NCBI GenBank assembly: GCA_034008185.1
Contig: CM067082.1
Location: forward strand, 99,009,311 to 99,073,310
Length of the DNA: 64,000 bases
Source of the DNA: Gorsachius magnificus
Lineage: Eukaryota > Chordata > Aves > Pelecaniformes > Ardeidae
Direction: 5' to 3'
The notes beneath the pieces were generated by a model that did not search any database, had not been told where the DNA came from, and was given only the letters and a program-made list of their open reading frames with translations. Below are positions 25,901 through 38,599 of the stretch, in pieces (positions within the stretch are counted from its first letter, which is position 1; every line of letters starts with the position of its first letter). The translations under genes and the position numbers were made by a program.

Positions 25901-27964
25901 ATGATCCAAATAGACGTAGTAGTGCACTCCAACATGAAGACTTATCATTAATGGATGTAATGCTAATCATCAGACTATTTTATCATACATGTTTATTCTG
26001 CTAAAATATCAATATGATCAGCCTTATGACATTAAAAGTACATAAAATCAGTTTAAGGATAAAAATCTGTAGAGGGAAAAAGTTATATGTAAAAGTTGTC
26101 AAGTGTATTGCGATGACAGGTATTACCAGAATATATTTCTTCTGGTTTTAAAGTTATCTTTTCTTACCATACGAACAAATTTTGAGTCATGGGATAGCTT
26201 TTCTGTTGTTGTCATTGACCGACTGCTTTTCCCCCCCAAACTTTTGTGAAATAACATCATGAGAAGAAGGAGCAGGAGAGACTCTCTGCCTGCCTTGGTA
26301 CTTTGGTTAGAATAAAGTCTGGATGTAGAACTGCCATTTTGGCACAAAACATCTCTCCTTCAAGGGCTGCTGTAGGAAGTGTTTAAGTTTATGTGTAGTA
26401 AGTTATGACCAGGATGCCTTTCCATTTCCCTTCTTGAAGAGATGCCACTTGCATAGCACTGTGTGCTTATTACTCAGTCTCTTAGCAGAAACGTAATGAT
26501 GGTAGCGGAGTAAGATGTTGATACAAAGAAAATGGACAAAGATACTTATATTTTAGGAGGTTCATTAACCTTACAGACAATGTTAATAGCTGTGAGCAAG
26601 AGCAGTTTTCTAAGGGCAAAATGGCTGATCTTATTTTAATGGGGCATGTAGACATAGGAATATGGCCAGAACATCAGACGCAAACCATATTTTTAGTGAC
26701 CCATATCTCTCTCTCCTCTCCCCCTCCCCCCTTCTCTGTCCCTCCCCATTTACATGCAATACAGTTACTAGTGGTTGCAATGACTTTGCTGTGATGGACT
26801 TTAATGAAAATTAATGCAAAATATGAGTTCCTATTTAAATCCATGTACACTGTTAGCCGAGATTTGCAGTTATTAAATCAAAGTATCTAAAGAAGCTGTT
26901 CAGCAGTGTTTTCTATCAAGAAGCATGCCCCTTCTACAGAATATTCAGAAAAATATCAAGGCCTAAGAGAACTTCTTTGTATTCTCACAGATCTTTCAGT
27001 GTCATAAAAAAGCGATTTCTTTTGCATCTCATAAATGTATCATTGTGTGAACCATTTCATTTAGTATAAAAACATACTAAACCCAAGTTAATGCAGTATG
27101 AACAGAACTCTTAACAGTCAATAATATATTTATTTCTAACACAGCCAAACAGCCTCAAAATACATAACTTTTGAAAGCACACTTTATATTCTACTAAGCA
27201 TTTAATAAAACCAATTGGTTTTATTATTTTTAAATGTAACTGATTAATAAAAATGGCATTACTTTCAACACTTTAGGGCTGTTGTTTCAAAGCTGTTCAG
27301 TACCAGTACCTGAAGCTGCAATACTGAGTGAGAACTGAATAAAGTGGGCAGATGCTCCACAGTGCTGCATTCAGTAGGCTCCATTCACCATACAGCCCTC
27401 AGAGGGCTGATGGCTGTATTACTTATTTGTAAACTACCTGGAGAAGCTAAATGCTTCTCTTTCATTCACCGTCTCCTCCCATAGTAAATTTTCCTCCAGA
27501 CTCTTCCTTCTTCCTTCACTAAAAGACAGCACTTTTTGCAACAAGATCTGCAAAGCCTGGCTGACTCCCATGGCTACGGAAGGAAGACTGGAGGTATGTT
27601 CCTTCTGCTGAAATGGAGGAGGATCTTCTCCACTTCAGCAATTATGCTTATGCACCTTTTCCAACTTCTGGAAACAAAGGAGCAACAGTGGTGACTAGCC
27701 AAGTCTCTTCCCTTGGTTCTCTGTCCCAGCTCTTTCCCATTCCTAGCACTTTATTTTGGGAAGAATAGCAACAGAAATTAATATTGGCAGTACTGATAAG
27801 AACATAGCCCATCTTACCTGGAGTTCTGTGCCTGACAGGAGCAAAAGGATGCAATATTTACAGAAAAGATCTGAGTTTGCTGTTACTTGTCGTTGATTAC
27901 CTTTGCACTCCCTCAGCATCAATTCGCTGTGTTAAGGATGCTCGAGGGTATATTTCTGCGTATT
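22916..27964. other. AT-rich intronic DNA upstream of the exon
   Basis: About 5 kb with no recognised repeat. A pyrimidine tract (TCTCTCTCTCC followed by C-rich sequence) lies at 26705-26735. No second CNTNAP exon seen. Confidence 0.45.
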
Positions 27965-28140
27965 CCTGTTAGTGTCTCTTTATAGAACCACTACCCATGA
28001 ATTTGCCTAATTCCTTTCTGAACCTGTATATTCTATCTGCATCTGCAGCCTCTTGTGGTGAATCAAAGCAAGCTACAGCTTGCTCTGGATAAGGATTATC
28101 CTGCTTCTGCCTGTCAGAAATTTTTCCTGACCTCTATGTT
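27965..28140 (-). mobile_element. Ancient CR1-type LINE fragment
   Basis: CCATGAATTTGCCTAATTCC, then TTTCTGAACC and CATCTGCAGCCTCTTGTGG follow an old amniote CR1-like repeat ('ccatgaatttgtctaattcc', 'ttttgaaccc', 'cacaacatcctgtggcaatga'). It probably belongs to the same family as 7755-8030, covering an adjacent part of the consensus. Limits approximate. Confidence 0.55.
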
Positions 28141-29629
28141 GTCCTTAAAATCAAAGAAAATGGAATATAAAGAAAGGCTAGGAACACTTTCAAACTGAAG
28201 CAATGGCTCAGAACCTCTGAAAAACAAGACTGAAAATTTTTAATTCCCTGCAAGCAATTAGATGTTAATTTACTAGACTGGATAGCTTTGAATTAATTTT
28301 TTTTTTTTAATGGAACCATTCCTTAATATTACAGATTCCCTAAGAAATACTAGGGAATGACAACAATCACACTATATGTATAATTATTATTTTCAGAAAA
28401 GATTATTTTGTTCACTTCTTCACTTCTTTGTTAATGGAATGGATTAAAACAGCACAGGTTGAATTAATTGCCCAGTTCTTGTTATTGAAAGAACAGGCCC
28501 AAAGATATCTCTCAAAAATGTACTACAATTTTGGAAACCTAAATTAATCATAGGTAGAAATGAAGGGATACTATATGATGATGAAATTAGAGATAAAATT
28601 TTTAAAAAAGTCAATCTGCACATGTAGAAAGGCAGGTATAATCTATTTTTGAATGAAATATATTCTTTATGTGTGCATGTTGCATTAAGCTACACTATAA
28701 CATACACATGCCTTTAACCTCACACAAGGGTAACTTGATTTTAGGTCATGGTTCATTAGAGCCCATGCAGGAATTCTATCTGATACTGCATTGAAGAAAA
28801 GGGGAATGAAAGAATAATTTTGTCACTGTTTGAAAAGTTCAGCATGCTAATATAGCTGTGCGCTTCACAGCTTTCACCTTGGTTCTTATTGCCATCTTTT
28901 TTCCTTACACCATCAGCAGTATCTATTCCACTCAGGTCAAATCTTTTTTATGAACACTATGAGCCATTTATCTCAGCTTTTGAAGACTTAGTATTTGGAA
29001 AAAATAAGAAAAGGGGGTTTGATGTCACTCATGCATTAAGTACATCCACATGTTCCAATTTAGGATTCATAAAGTCAAGGGTGTCAAAGCTGGGTAGGCT
29101 TTGCTGCCCTAGTTTATTTTGTGCTGGTTTTATTTTGCTCATCTTTATTATTATGTATATGCTTAGGACAAATATGAAGCTGATTAGATACTTTGCATGT
29201 CTGCTGCCCTGCCTTGTGTCTCAGAAGTGCCTGCCTAGATGGAACATGCAGCTGCTGAGGAGTTTCACTGAACAGCAGAAACTCCTAACGGAAGCTGACC
29301 AACTGTAGAGCTGATTCTGCTCCTGCTTGCACCTCAGGCGTATTGTGGACAAGCTGTGTCAGCTTAAGTCATCACATGGAAGGCCAAATTGTTTGAAACT
29401 GAGAGAACAATGCTGAGACAAAAGTTTGGCTGGCTGGTGACATTTCCAGATATCAATGAAAGTACCTGTGAAGAAAGCGACTTCTTAAGTGAACATTCTA
29501 AGATAAAATGACAATTCATATATAATATCTATATGTGATAGTACTGAGACTGATTTTCTTTTAATTAATATTTTTTCAGTTTTCTATTTTTTTCAGTAAT
29601 AGTTGTTGCTCTCTATAGTGTTGTGCAAT
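28141..29629. other. AT-rich intronic DNA, nothing recognised
   Basis: Includes a 139-codon open frame at 28889-29308 (+). Nothing in it resembles a known domain, there is a single hydrophobic patch, and no splice or start context supports it, so I treat it as chance. Confidence 0.4.
29625..29629. repeat. Target-site duplication, left copy (GCAAT)
   Basis: GCAAT directly precedes the LTR's TGTTGTGG end and is repeated exactly at 30182-30186. Confidence 0.9.
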
Positions 29630-30181
29630 TGTTGTGGTTTAACCTGGCAGGAAGCTAAACACCACACAGCTGTTTGCTCACTCCCCCAACAGTAGGACAG
29701 GGGAGAGGATTGCAAAAAAAAGGTAAAACCCATGGGTTGAGATAAAGACAATTTAACAGCACATGAAAGAAAGAGAAAATAATAATAATGATAAAAGAAT
29801 ATACAAACAAGTGATGCACAATGCAATTGTTCACCACTTGCTGACTGATGCCCAGCCAGTTCCCGAGCAGTGTACCCGCGGACAGCTTTTTCCCCAGCTT
29901 TATATACTGAGCGTGACGTCATATGGTGTGGGATATCCCTTTGGTCAGCTGGGGTCAGCTGTCCCAGCTGTCTCCCCTCCCACCTTCTTGTGCACCCCCA
30001 GCCTCCTCGCTGTTGGGGTGGTGTGAGAAGCAGGGAAAGGCCTTGACTCTGCATGAGTGCTGCTCAGCAATAACTAAAACATCACCGTGTTATCAACATT
30101 ATACTCATCTTAAATCCAAAACACAACACTATACAACGTGCTAGAAGGAAAATTAACTCTATCCCAGCTGAAACCAGGACA
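29630..30181 (-). mobile_element. Complete solo LTR, ERVL-like avian endogenous retrovirus, subfamily b
   Basis: 552 bp, TG...CA ends, inverted: the 5' end of the element is at 30181 (TGTCCTGGTTTCAGCTGGGA on the minus strand) and the 3' end at 29630. It is flanked by a perfect 5-bp duplication GCAAT, showing a clean insertion and later LTR-LTR recombination. In minus orientation it contains a palindromic TGACGTCA (29914-29921), 8 nt, then ATATAAAG (29905-29898), a promoter-like layout shared with the other LTRs. The transcribed part has a GCATCAGTCAG block and an ATT/T-rich stretch shared with the copy at 44622, but not with the one at 1444. It has no coding sequence; open frames inside are incidental. 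It lies about 6.8 kb upstream of the CNTNAP2 exon in the same orientation. Confidence 0.95.
29898..29921 (-). promoter_or_regulatory. CRE-like octamer plus TATA box in solo LTR
   Basis: On the minus strand TGACGTCA is followed after 8 nt by ATATAAAG. TGACGTCA is the consensus CREB/ATF site. The same spacing occurs in the LTRs at 1444 (TGATATCA) and, within a base or so, at 44622 (TGATGTCA). Activity is not shown. Confidence 0.6.
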
Positions 30182-30186
30182 GCAAT
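30182..30186. repeat. Target-site duplication, right copy (GCAAT)
   Basis: Exact partner of 29625-29629. Confidence 0.9.
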
Positions 30187-33100
30187 ATATACACATGAAT
30201 TTAATATGACATTTTAAAGTGAAGTAAATTCTTATGTTGTTTTGTTATTGCCATTTTCTTAACTGGTAAGTAATTTTTCTTTGCAGCCATTTAGGAAAGG
30301 TGTAAGGAGTGTTTAGTATTTATGAAAAGAGATTACATCATCAGTCATTCTACTAATGACTAAGAGATTAATCAAACCCTCATGGCAACACAAATGGTGC
30401 ATGTGAGGACATGGGAAACTTGGGGCAGAACGCAAAGATTCAAAACCAAACCAACAAAAGCAAAACAACAAGAAAAAAGACCCTTGGCCACTTCAGAAAA
30501 CTAATTTATAGCTGCTTGTGAGTTTAATGGAAATATGACCTGAATCTTTTAGTCTGTTATTTATGATAATTTTAATTTTGTAGTTATTTGTGTTTGTTTT
30601 AGTTCTTTTTTCACGGTCCTAGTATCCAATAAATTATTTATTTTTCTTTTTCTTTTACTGTGACTAGCCTGGAGCATTAATTTTCTTTTTAAGTTCACTA
30701 AGGTGGTTGGTCTATTTGACAATACTATTTATTTGCAAAAGCTGTGTAAGCTGTGTGAAAATTTAAGATTTAAAATCTGCTCAGAAACAGAATATTGAAA
30801 TATGTACTTTCTCAGCCTGCTTGTTAATATAAGAATTTATATGATTTGATGTCTAAATTCATGGCCAAGGCATTTTAATGCAACAATACTTAGAAAGAGG
30901 GTCTTTTTTTTTTTGCTTTTTAAGACATTAAGAATGATGTCATACTTCAAAAGTAATCTGTAAATGAAAAATTTTTTAAGATTTTAATAGAAAATGAAGA
31001 TAAATATTGGAAAATACTTGTGAAAAGCATACAAAATACTGCTGGTGATTTTACCTTGAAATAGTCAACAGAACATTTTCAGTTAATTTTGCCCCAAATC
31101 TCAGTAAAGTCAGTATAACACACCCTATTCACCATTTTCTTAAGAGCACCTAGGAATTAATTGCTGTCTTTTCCCTCCACAGCCATAAAGGCAAGGATAA
31201 CCACCTCCATAACTCAAACTAGAACTTCCATGACCTTCAATATCAGGAACTAGAATCAGACATTTAGGTGCCCAGACAGGAGCCCTGACTCTCCCTCATA
31301 TCCTGGAAGAGAAGGCTCCTACAATCAGTCCTTACCATACTCCTTGTGCTTCAGTTATGTTTTGGTACATAAAGACTGGCCTACCTGAGAAGCGCCTAAT
31401 TTTTCTCATCTATGCCCAGTAAACACAAAGAAGAAGGGAACCTATTCAAGTGCTTGAGAAACAAAATTACTGCGTGCTTACTAGTGCTCGTGCCTCACAC
31501 TGATGGCCACTGCTGTCTTCTTCAGTGCATGAAAGTGTTCTCATGTGCCCATATATTTGCCTGCTATTTTTTCAGAGAACACATTTCAATAGGTGTATAT
31601 TGATTTCAAAATGTAAAACAGCAAATACAAAATGCTAGACATTTGGCTAAAGCATCTTTTCAGTTAGGCAACAGGGGTACTCCTCGTTATTGAGTAGCAG
31701 TCTGTATTTTTATTCTAGTATCACAACTGTTTCTTAAAATTTCATTGCTGGGATGTACAAAAATATAGGCAAAGATTACTTTTCTTCCAGAATTAGCAGC
31801 CTATGAAAAAGATCAGGATGGAGAACTGTCATATTGGTGTTCAATGGCATCTTATGAAAAAGCTGTCTGATGGCTTTATTTTGCCATTGGAGAGATTTAC
31901 TCTTCATCACAGCTCATGAAAAGCTAGTACAGTACAAATGATTTTTCCCCTTGTCAAGACTCACATTCCAAGCTGCAGCACTACTAACCAAGCCTGACTT
32001 GTTATTTTTCTTGGAATCAAGTCTCAGTGATGAGATTTAGCTGGGGAAAGCAGCTGTCAGATGTCCTTCTATGATAATATTTGCTCGGTTTTGAAGTGAA
32101 TTCATTATAAAATCACCACAGTCCCTACTATCCTTAACAACATAGCGTGCCAGACTTGCCAGTGTTGCAATTAATTGTGTACTGTAAATTCACTGGATCA
32201 TTTAAGGCCAAAGAACAGTGTCTTTGCTTAAGGTAATGCTAAGGAGAAAAGGAAAAGTAAATACTTTTAAACAATAAAATGTCATTCAAGGGATAAAAAG
32301 AACATTTACATACATAAGTATTCTACAAAAAGAGTCCACTACAATTTTTTCTATGCGTGCTGAAACAGTAGGCTTATGGTGTTTGTTCTGGGAGGAGGAC
32401 ATACAAGATGTCTAAATCACACTTAGAAGGTGTAACTGCAGTATGAAAAGGCTTTCCGCAGATAGCACTACACAAGGAAGCTCAGGTGGCAGCAACAGCA
32501 AAGCTGGGAGTGTCTTTATATGAGCTTACAACTCACCCTGAAGTTTTCCCAGCTATGACCATGTTGTGGTCTTGCAAAGAACATACTAGCAATAAATTGA
32601 AGGATTCCATTATTTTGTTAAAAAGGGAATGTCTTTTTGTCATCAGTTGATAAAGTTATCTCTACCCTACCTCGATGGACAGGTAAACAGCATACACAGA
32701 TGTGTGTATCCATTACCACTGGCACTTTTCAGGTTAATGCAGCTAAAGCCCCTGAATTACTTTAACTTCTTAAAAAGGACATAAAAAAAGCCCAGAAACT
32801 CGCTGATGATAATTTAGCAGTAAGGAGATGGATGCATTTTGAAGTTTTCTGTAGCAAAAGCCTCAACTTACAGCAGAGATCCATTGGGAAGATTTCAGAA
32901 ATTGTGGTTATTAGTAGTGTGATTTATAGGGGACTGTAGAATCAAACTCAAATTATTATACCAGACTGAATGCAAGGAGAAAGTCATTTAAGCTGGCATT
33001 CTATACATTATGTGGAAACAGGGCAAATGTAAAAAATAAGTTCTGTAAAAAGTTGTCAATGATACTGGTATCACAGAATCACATGTTGTGATCACATTTT

Positions 33101-33680
33101 TAGATTAATTTCCTTGCTGTTAATACATAATGAAGACAATCAAAACATAAATTTTAAATACCCAAATAGTTCTTGAGACCTTGCTTTGCACACCCACATA
33201 GGAGTGCCTTTAACCTATATGGAGAAAAAAATAGATAACATTCTCATGTGTACTCATCATTCAGCAGAGTGTCTTGCTGGTCTATTTTATCTGATTTGCA
33301 GTAATAACAGCCTACATGGAACTAAACACGACAACTCCTTAACAGCTGATGCCATTATTTTGCTAACAAATGAACTAAAACTGACAAGATCCCAAGGTAA
33401 ATTAAGCTACAACTCCCGGTGAGCAGAACTGATGAAAGCTTTTTCTGCAAGAGGTCTTTCCTCAGAGGTCTCATATCACTCTCAAGCATTTCTCCTTTCA
33501 AACTGTTGCTCCCTGCCCCCAAGCACAACCCAGCAGCAGTTAAGTTGAAAGAAAAAAGCCATTATAAGAGCCAGAAGGACTTCAGGCTTCTCTCCACCCA
33601 TGAGAACTTAGTATCTGGTGGACTGTGGCGCAACTGGAAATTGGTTTTGGGGAGCGCAAGGGTTTTCTTTTGTTGATGAG

Positions 33681-33706
33681 ACTGCTGCAGCAGCTGCTGC
33701 TGCTGT
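33681..33706. repeat. Short CTG/CAG trinucleotide patch
   Basis: CTGCTGCAGCAGCTGCTGCTGCTG: a short self-complementary CAG/CTG array of about eight units that could form a small hairpin. Confidence 0.85.
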
Positions 33707-35345
33707 CAATTTTCTTTCCTCACTGACCCTTGAGGAACCTCAAAAGAACCAGCTTTACTTCTTCCTTTCCATTGTAGCTCCATTACTGTATTGAGAGCCA
33801 TGAATCCTTGATAATAACACTGATATTCCTATGGCAGATCACACTCTCTCAGAATTTTTTTTTTTAAATGACACAGTGTGCATGCACCATTTTGAAGCCA
33901 CAATTAGAACTAACATATGAATACAGACATTAGACTGTTTGCATGGTAGCCACACTGCTCCCAAACTGCCCTCCATTCCAAATCTGGATGGTATCTGATC
34001 CTTTGGAAATAAAAATGACACAAAACTTGTATTACTATGACTTGTAATGTGCTGTGTTCCATACAATAGCAATGGATTTCAAATGAGGAAAAAATGACCA
34101 GATGAGCCTCAGCACTGAGGCTAACAGCTGGATGACTCTCGAGCATATTCAAATTGAAATAAAGGAAGTTACACTACACAAAACCCATCATTTTGGGACC
34201 AATAAAGATTAAAGCTGGAGGTCCAAAACCAAGCCATCTGTTAAGCAAGGGCTATTTGAGACAGAAATGGGACGTGTAAAAGAACAAGACTCCCAAACAA
34301 GCCCTCCTGTCAGAATGCATTTTCTCCTTTTCAAGTTTCTGCAGTCCATACCCTGTCATTTCCCAAGGCTTTTACTGTTTGGGATTAACCTGTAAATTAT
34401 TACAGGCTATTATATCCTGTTATGAAAAATCAGACAAATGTATGAATAACCTTTCAAACGGTATACTTAGTACACACAGATTTTAGAATTTGTATGAGAC
34501 ATCAATAATGATGATGTTGCTACAGAGAAGTCTAAACAAACACAAATTTCAGCATGAAAGGGGACAAGCAGGAATGTAGGGTAATTAACTTCAGATGTGC
34601 GCTGTGTTATCTTCAGCTTAATCTGGAGAAAACTGTCTTTGCATCTAATGTTTGGATATGAAATGAAAATAATCAGAGCTCTTCTTAGCTGATCACTTGT
34701 CAGACTTGATGATGGGCTTGCGTTTTGTTATTTAGATGATTTTTCTTCTAGGTCAGGCTGGGTCTCATGGCTACTGTAAGAACCATGTCTCTATTGATTC
34801 CTGGGAAACAGACACGTATTGATTGGGACTGACAACTGGAAAGGTTAGGTGATGTATTTTACATTGTGAAGTTACCACCTGCTATAGTTTGAGCTCAGGG
34901 CACTCTTTTTCCTCAGTGAAGCTTGTTTTATCAGCCCATTCAAGCACATTAATTCCCACATGTGGTCTTCAGGTTTCTCTATGGGAAAATAGAAATTGGC
35001 TAATGATGCACTTCATTGAAGATCTAATAAGATATTATGATAATCTGTTATTCTATGAGTTGAAATGGCATTTCTTAACTATCATTATATACTCACAGGG
35101 CAGAGGAATTACACTGATGAAGTGTATGGAGTACTAGTTGCAGTATTAACAGTAGAAACAGAACACCAATATCACTGGCTGCTGCAAAACTTGATTTCAA
35201 AATCCTACATTACTGCACTGACATGAAGAATGATTTCCCCTGCTTTGTGTCAGAGTTTAAGTCCCACACTCTAGAGAGAGAATGACATATTGATGAAGAT
35301 AACAACATCAACAGTTTTTCCCTTGGTCAATTCTTTGGACTCCTT

Positions 35346-35793
35346 TTGCTCTGGCACGCAGTTTTCTTTTGTCATGGACCCCGAGTTTACCTCCCTGTCT
35401 GCAAGGCCAGCTTGCTAAGACAGCTCTTTGAGAAGCCTCACCTGACTTCTCCAGAAAAAGCTGGAGGAATCTTCAGCAGAGAGTCCCACAGAAACAGCTC
35501 TGCCAGGAAGCCTCACTGGGGGCTCCCCCCTTTCCTTGGGATCTCCTTTGAGGATGATGCTTTCCAGCATGTTCCCACCCGAGCGAAACTGCAGCTGCAT
35601 TGCAGCCATGGACCCCTCTGATTTGGACCCAGGCCCAATGGACTACCTTCCTGGCCTGACCTTGGACTTGCCTTGTCACCATGGGCTTGCCTGGTGATTG
35701 CTGGTCTGAAACTGGCAATTGTTTCTGGACCTGATCCTGGTCATGTCTTGATATGGAAGTGCCTTCTCCAAATACTGGTATTAATAAGAACAA
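35346..35793. other. GC-richer unassigned block, possibly a degraded repeat
   Basis: Clearly richer in G and C than the surrounding intron, with recurring GGACC/CCTGG words (for example GGACCTGATCCTGGTCATG). Open frames of 91 and 106 codons exist on opposite strands, but neither resembles a known protein. It may be an old LTR or other repeat that I cannot name. Confidence 0.3.
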
Positions 35794-37063
35794 ACAAAAA
35801 TGACCCTTGATTCACACATGTTTTGAATGCAAATACTTTTTCTCCAATTTATGAATAACCCTTATGCACAAAGTCCATAATATGGACATACTCCTGTGCT
35901 TAGTATTGTTACATTGTCCTCTACATCAAATATATCTTTTCTTAATCTACCTTCCAAGAAAACTGTGTTCAGTTCTCTTTAGACCTACTGTTATCTTCTG
36001 AACAATGAGTATACATGTGTTTCCAGAAAACATATCTCAACAAACACAGTATTTTAATACATTTTCTAATTTAGCTGAGAAAAAAAGAATAAAAGATTAA
36101 GTAAAGATTTAATTAAGAGTCATACAATGCAAAACTGATATGGGTGCTTACTAAATGGATATAAAATCAATAGATGAATCTCAAAATAGAATAGTAAAGA
36201 GAAAACCATAATTGATCAAGCTGTAAGTAACATGAAGTAAGAAAAAATGTCAAATATCACAGAGGAGAAATTACTGATACAGACAGACCAAGCTGGATCA
36301 CTCCATAAGCTCAGCATTAAGCAAACTATGTGGACAAACAAAAGGTCAAATACTTGGAATCAAAGAGTTCAAACCATACTCTTAAGGTGGGGACAGCAGG
36401 CTTGTCCATGAACGCAATGATTCTTAACAGGTTTACAACACAAACTCCTCTGTGGGACTGAGAGAGTATAAAAAAACCCCTCAGATTATTCACAGATACT
36501 CCATTCTTTGTTAAAACAAACACACAGACAAACCCACTCCACCCAAAACAGACAGCAACAAACCTGAAACAGATATTGTGTAATGTAATTTTACTGTATT
36601 TGGTCTGTTATGTGACTGTCAATGAAAACAGCATGTACACTTCTTCTTGCTATGAAGAAAGTTGAAAAACGAAGTGAGATTCAAAATAATGGACTGAAAA
36701 AGCTGATTTAGATAAGAGAATTTTGAAGGGCCTGAATGTTCAGTTTATCATACAGAGCCCTTCTCAACTTGTGAGTCGAAACCATTTTGCAAATGGGTTT
36801 TCCTGCTGAACCCTAGTTATCACATGAGAGCTCTCCCTCAGTGACCAGGCCCCATGAGGCCCAGAGCACTGCCAGCTCTGGAAGTGATGTTTGGTATAAG
36901 AGTTTGAAAACCCTGTAGCAAAATGGTAAAAAGCAAACTTGGTTACACTCTCTAAATACCTAGAGGGAAAGCAGAAATTTCAGAGGTTATTATGAAATTT
37001 CTTACTGTAGCAGGCAAAGCATAAAATCAACCCACCAGTGGAAGATAAAGCCAGGCAATTTTA

Positions 37064-37270
37064 AGCTAGAAATAAAGTTAAGTGAAGTTCATTAACCTTT
37101 GGCACAATTCTCTCAGAGTTGTTAGATTCTTTACTACTGAAAATTTGTACAGTGAAAAATGAGATTTTTTTCTAAAACTTATGCTCTCTATAAAGAGAAA
37201 ATGCTATGCATGTTTTAAATAGGAGGTCAGATTAAATGATTATAAAAATCCCTTCTGGCTTTGTAATCTC
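37064..37270 (+). mobile_element. Ancient CR1 LINE 3' end fragment
   Basis: Follows an old amniote CR1 3' end: CTAGAAATAAAG, a CATTAACCTTTGG block, TTTTTTTCTAAAACTTATGC, and finally AGGAGGTCAGATTAAATGA, then TCCCTTCTGGCTTTGTAATC (consensus 'aggaggtcagactagatgatc' and 'tcccttctggccttaaaatc'). Strongly diverged and non-coding. Confidence 0.7.
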
Positions 37271-37674
37271 CTTTGCAAATAAAAGATATTGGTTACCCTT
37301 GAAAACTACTTGGAAGCTTTAGTGATGCAGAATGTCACTGACTTTCCACTTGTACTTGCTATGTAATTTCTCAGATGGATACTCCATCATTTCTCTACTA
37401 ACAACACTGGATTATTGTTTGCTTTTGGAAGTGGATCTTAGGGCTGCTATTTTCATGCTATGCCACATTATTGGAGTTCTGCCTCTGAGAGGCTCCTTTT
37501 CTTCTCATGTTTCACCAACATAATTATATCACTGTCCAGTGAACATACATGATCCAACAACGTGTGGCACTGCCAAGCCACACAGCTGCACAAAGCCCTC
37601 TCCTCAGCCTGCTTAGTTTGCATCTGCCCATCAATTCCTGGTCAAAATTTGTTTCCTCCATTAGTCCCAAAGAA

Positions 37675-37945
37675 ACAGAATAATTTAGAGTGGAAGGGAC
37701 ATCTGGAGGTCATTTACTTCAAACGGCTGCTCAAAGCAGTTCTAACTTCAAATTCAGATCAGGGCACTCACAGACTTGAAAAATCTCCAGAGACTGGGAT
37801 TCCGCAGACTTTCTGGGCAGCTTGCTGCAATGGCTAACTCCTCTCACAGTGAAGTATTTTTTCCTTAGGATCAGCTGGAATTTTCTCCACTGTAGTTTGT
37901 GCCCACTGCCTCCTAGATTTTCACTGCCCACCTCTGATACCAGCC
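37675..37945 (-). mobile_element. CR1 LINE 3' end fragment, inverted
   Basis: On the plus strand GTGGAAGGGACATCTGGAGG, TGCTCAAAGCAG and CAGATCAGGGCACTCA, then CTCTCACAGTGAAGTATTTT and TTTGTGCCCACTGCCTCC follow the reverse complement of the CR1 3' UTR and terminal ORF2. It lacks the terminal octamer repeats. Diverged, non-coding; boundaries approximate. Confidence 0.85.
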
Positions 37946-38599
37946 CCTGCGGAGCATCATTGACCTCTGGCTGTCATTCTCTAAGCCAGTTTTCCACTCG
38001 TCTCGTAGACCAAAAGCCTGATGATTTTCAGGCAAAAAAGACTGGTATGACATTAGTCTCCTTTTCCGGTTTCAGATATTTACAACTGATTGGATGGATG
38101 CTTTGAAGTTCCAGTTTTTCACATGCAACCTTTTCTGCTGTTTTAATTTTCTCATTCTGTTTGGCAGAATTAATCCTATGAATCTGATTAGATTAGAATG
38201 TACATGTAACTCTCAAAGTTAAGCAAGTGCCTTTTTTCAGCTTGTTTTTCCTCCAATGGAGTGATTTAACGAAGATTTTTGCGTGACTCATGTTATTATC
38301 AAGGTTTTGAAGTTTTTTCATTAATATGAACTCAGACAGGCCTACTGGTGTCTAGCTTTTAACCTTCCATCTGCACTAAAAGTCTGAGAAAAGGCCACTA
38401 AAAATATTTTTAAAAGCCTTTGCAAGATATACAGTCACTGAAATTTTTTTTCAGATATTCGTACTATACAAAGAGAGACATTTACCATTCACTTAAGCTT
38501 GTAATCTATTTCACCGTGATATTAATAGAAATATACTCAATTTGTGCTAAATAATACAAAGACTTGATATTTCTCTGCCTGGGCCACATAAGATGATCT
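37946..38599. other. AT-rich intronic DNA between CR1 copies
   Basis: Nothing recognised in about 650 bp. Confidence 0.4.

Larger units (their letters stand above)
30187..37063. other. AT-rich intronic DNA, mostly unassigned
   Basis: About 6.9 kb without a confident repeat. Seen: a GC-richer block at 35346-35793 (listed separately), a CTG/CAG patch at 33681-33706, and a weak reminiscence of an old repeat near 31240-31290 (ACATTTAGGTGCCCAGACAGG). No exon or RNA gene recognised. Confidence 0.4.

Noticed and set aside
28889..29308. 139-codon plus-strand open frame
   Set aside because: No recognisable domain, no splice or promoter context, and its length is within what chance gives over six frames of 64 kb.
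29593..30144. Overlapping open frames of 60-153 codons on both strands
   Set aside because: All lie within a non-coding solo LTR.
35346..35793. Possible exon or CpG island of a second gene
   Set aside because: Few CpG sites, no exon-like splice pair and no protein similarity; kept only as an unassigned GC-rich block.
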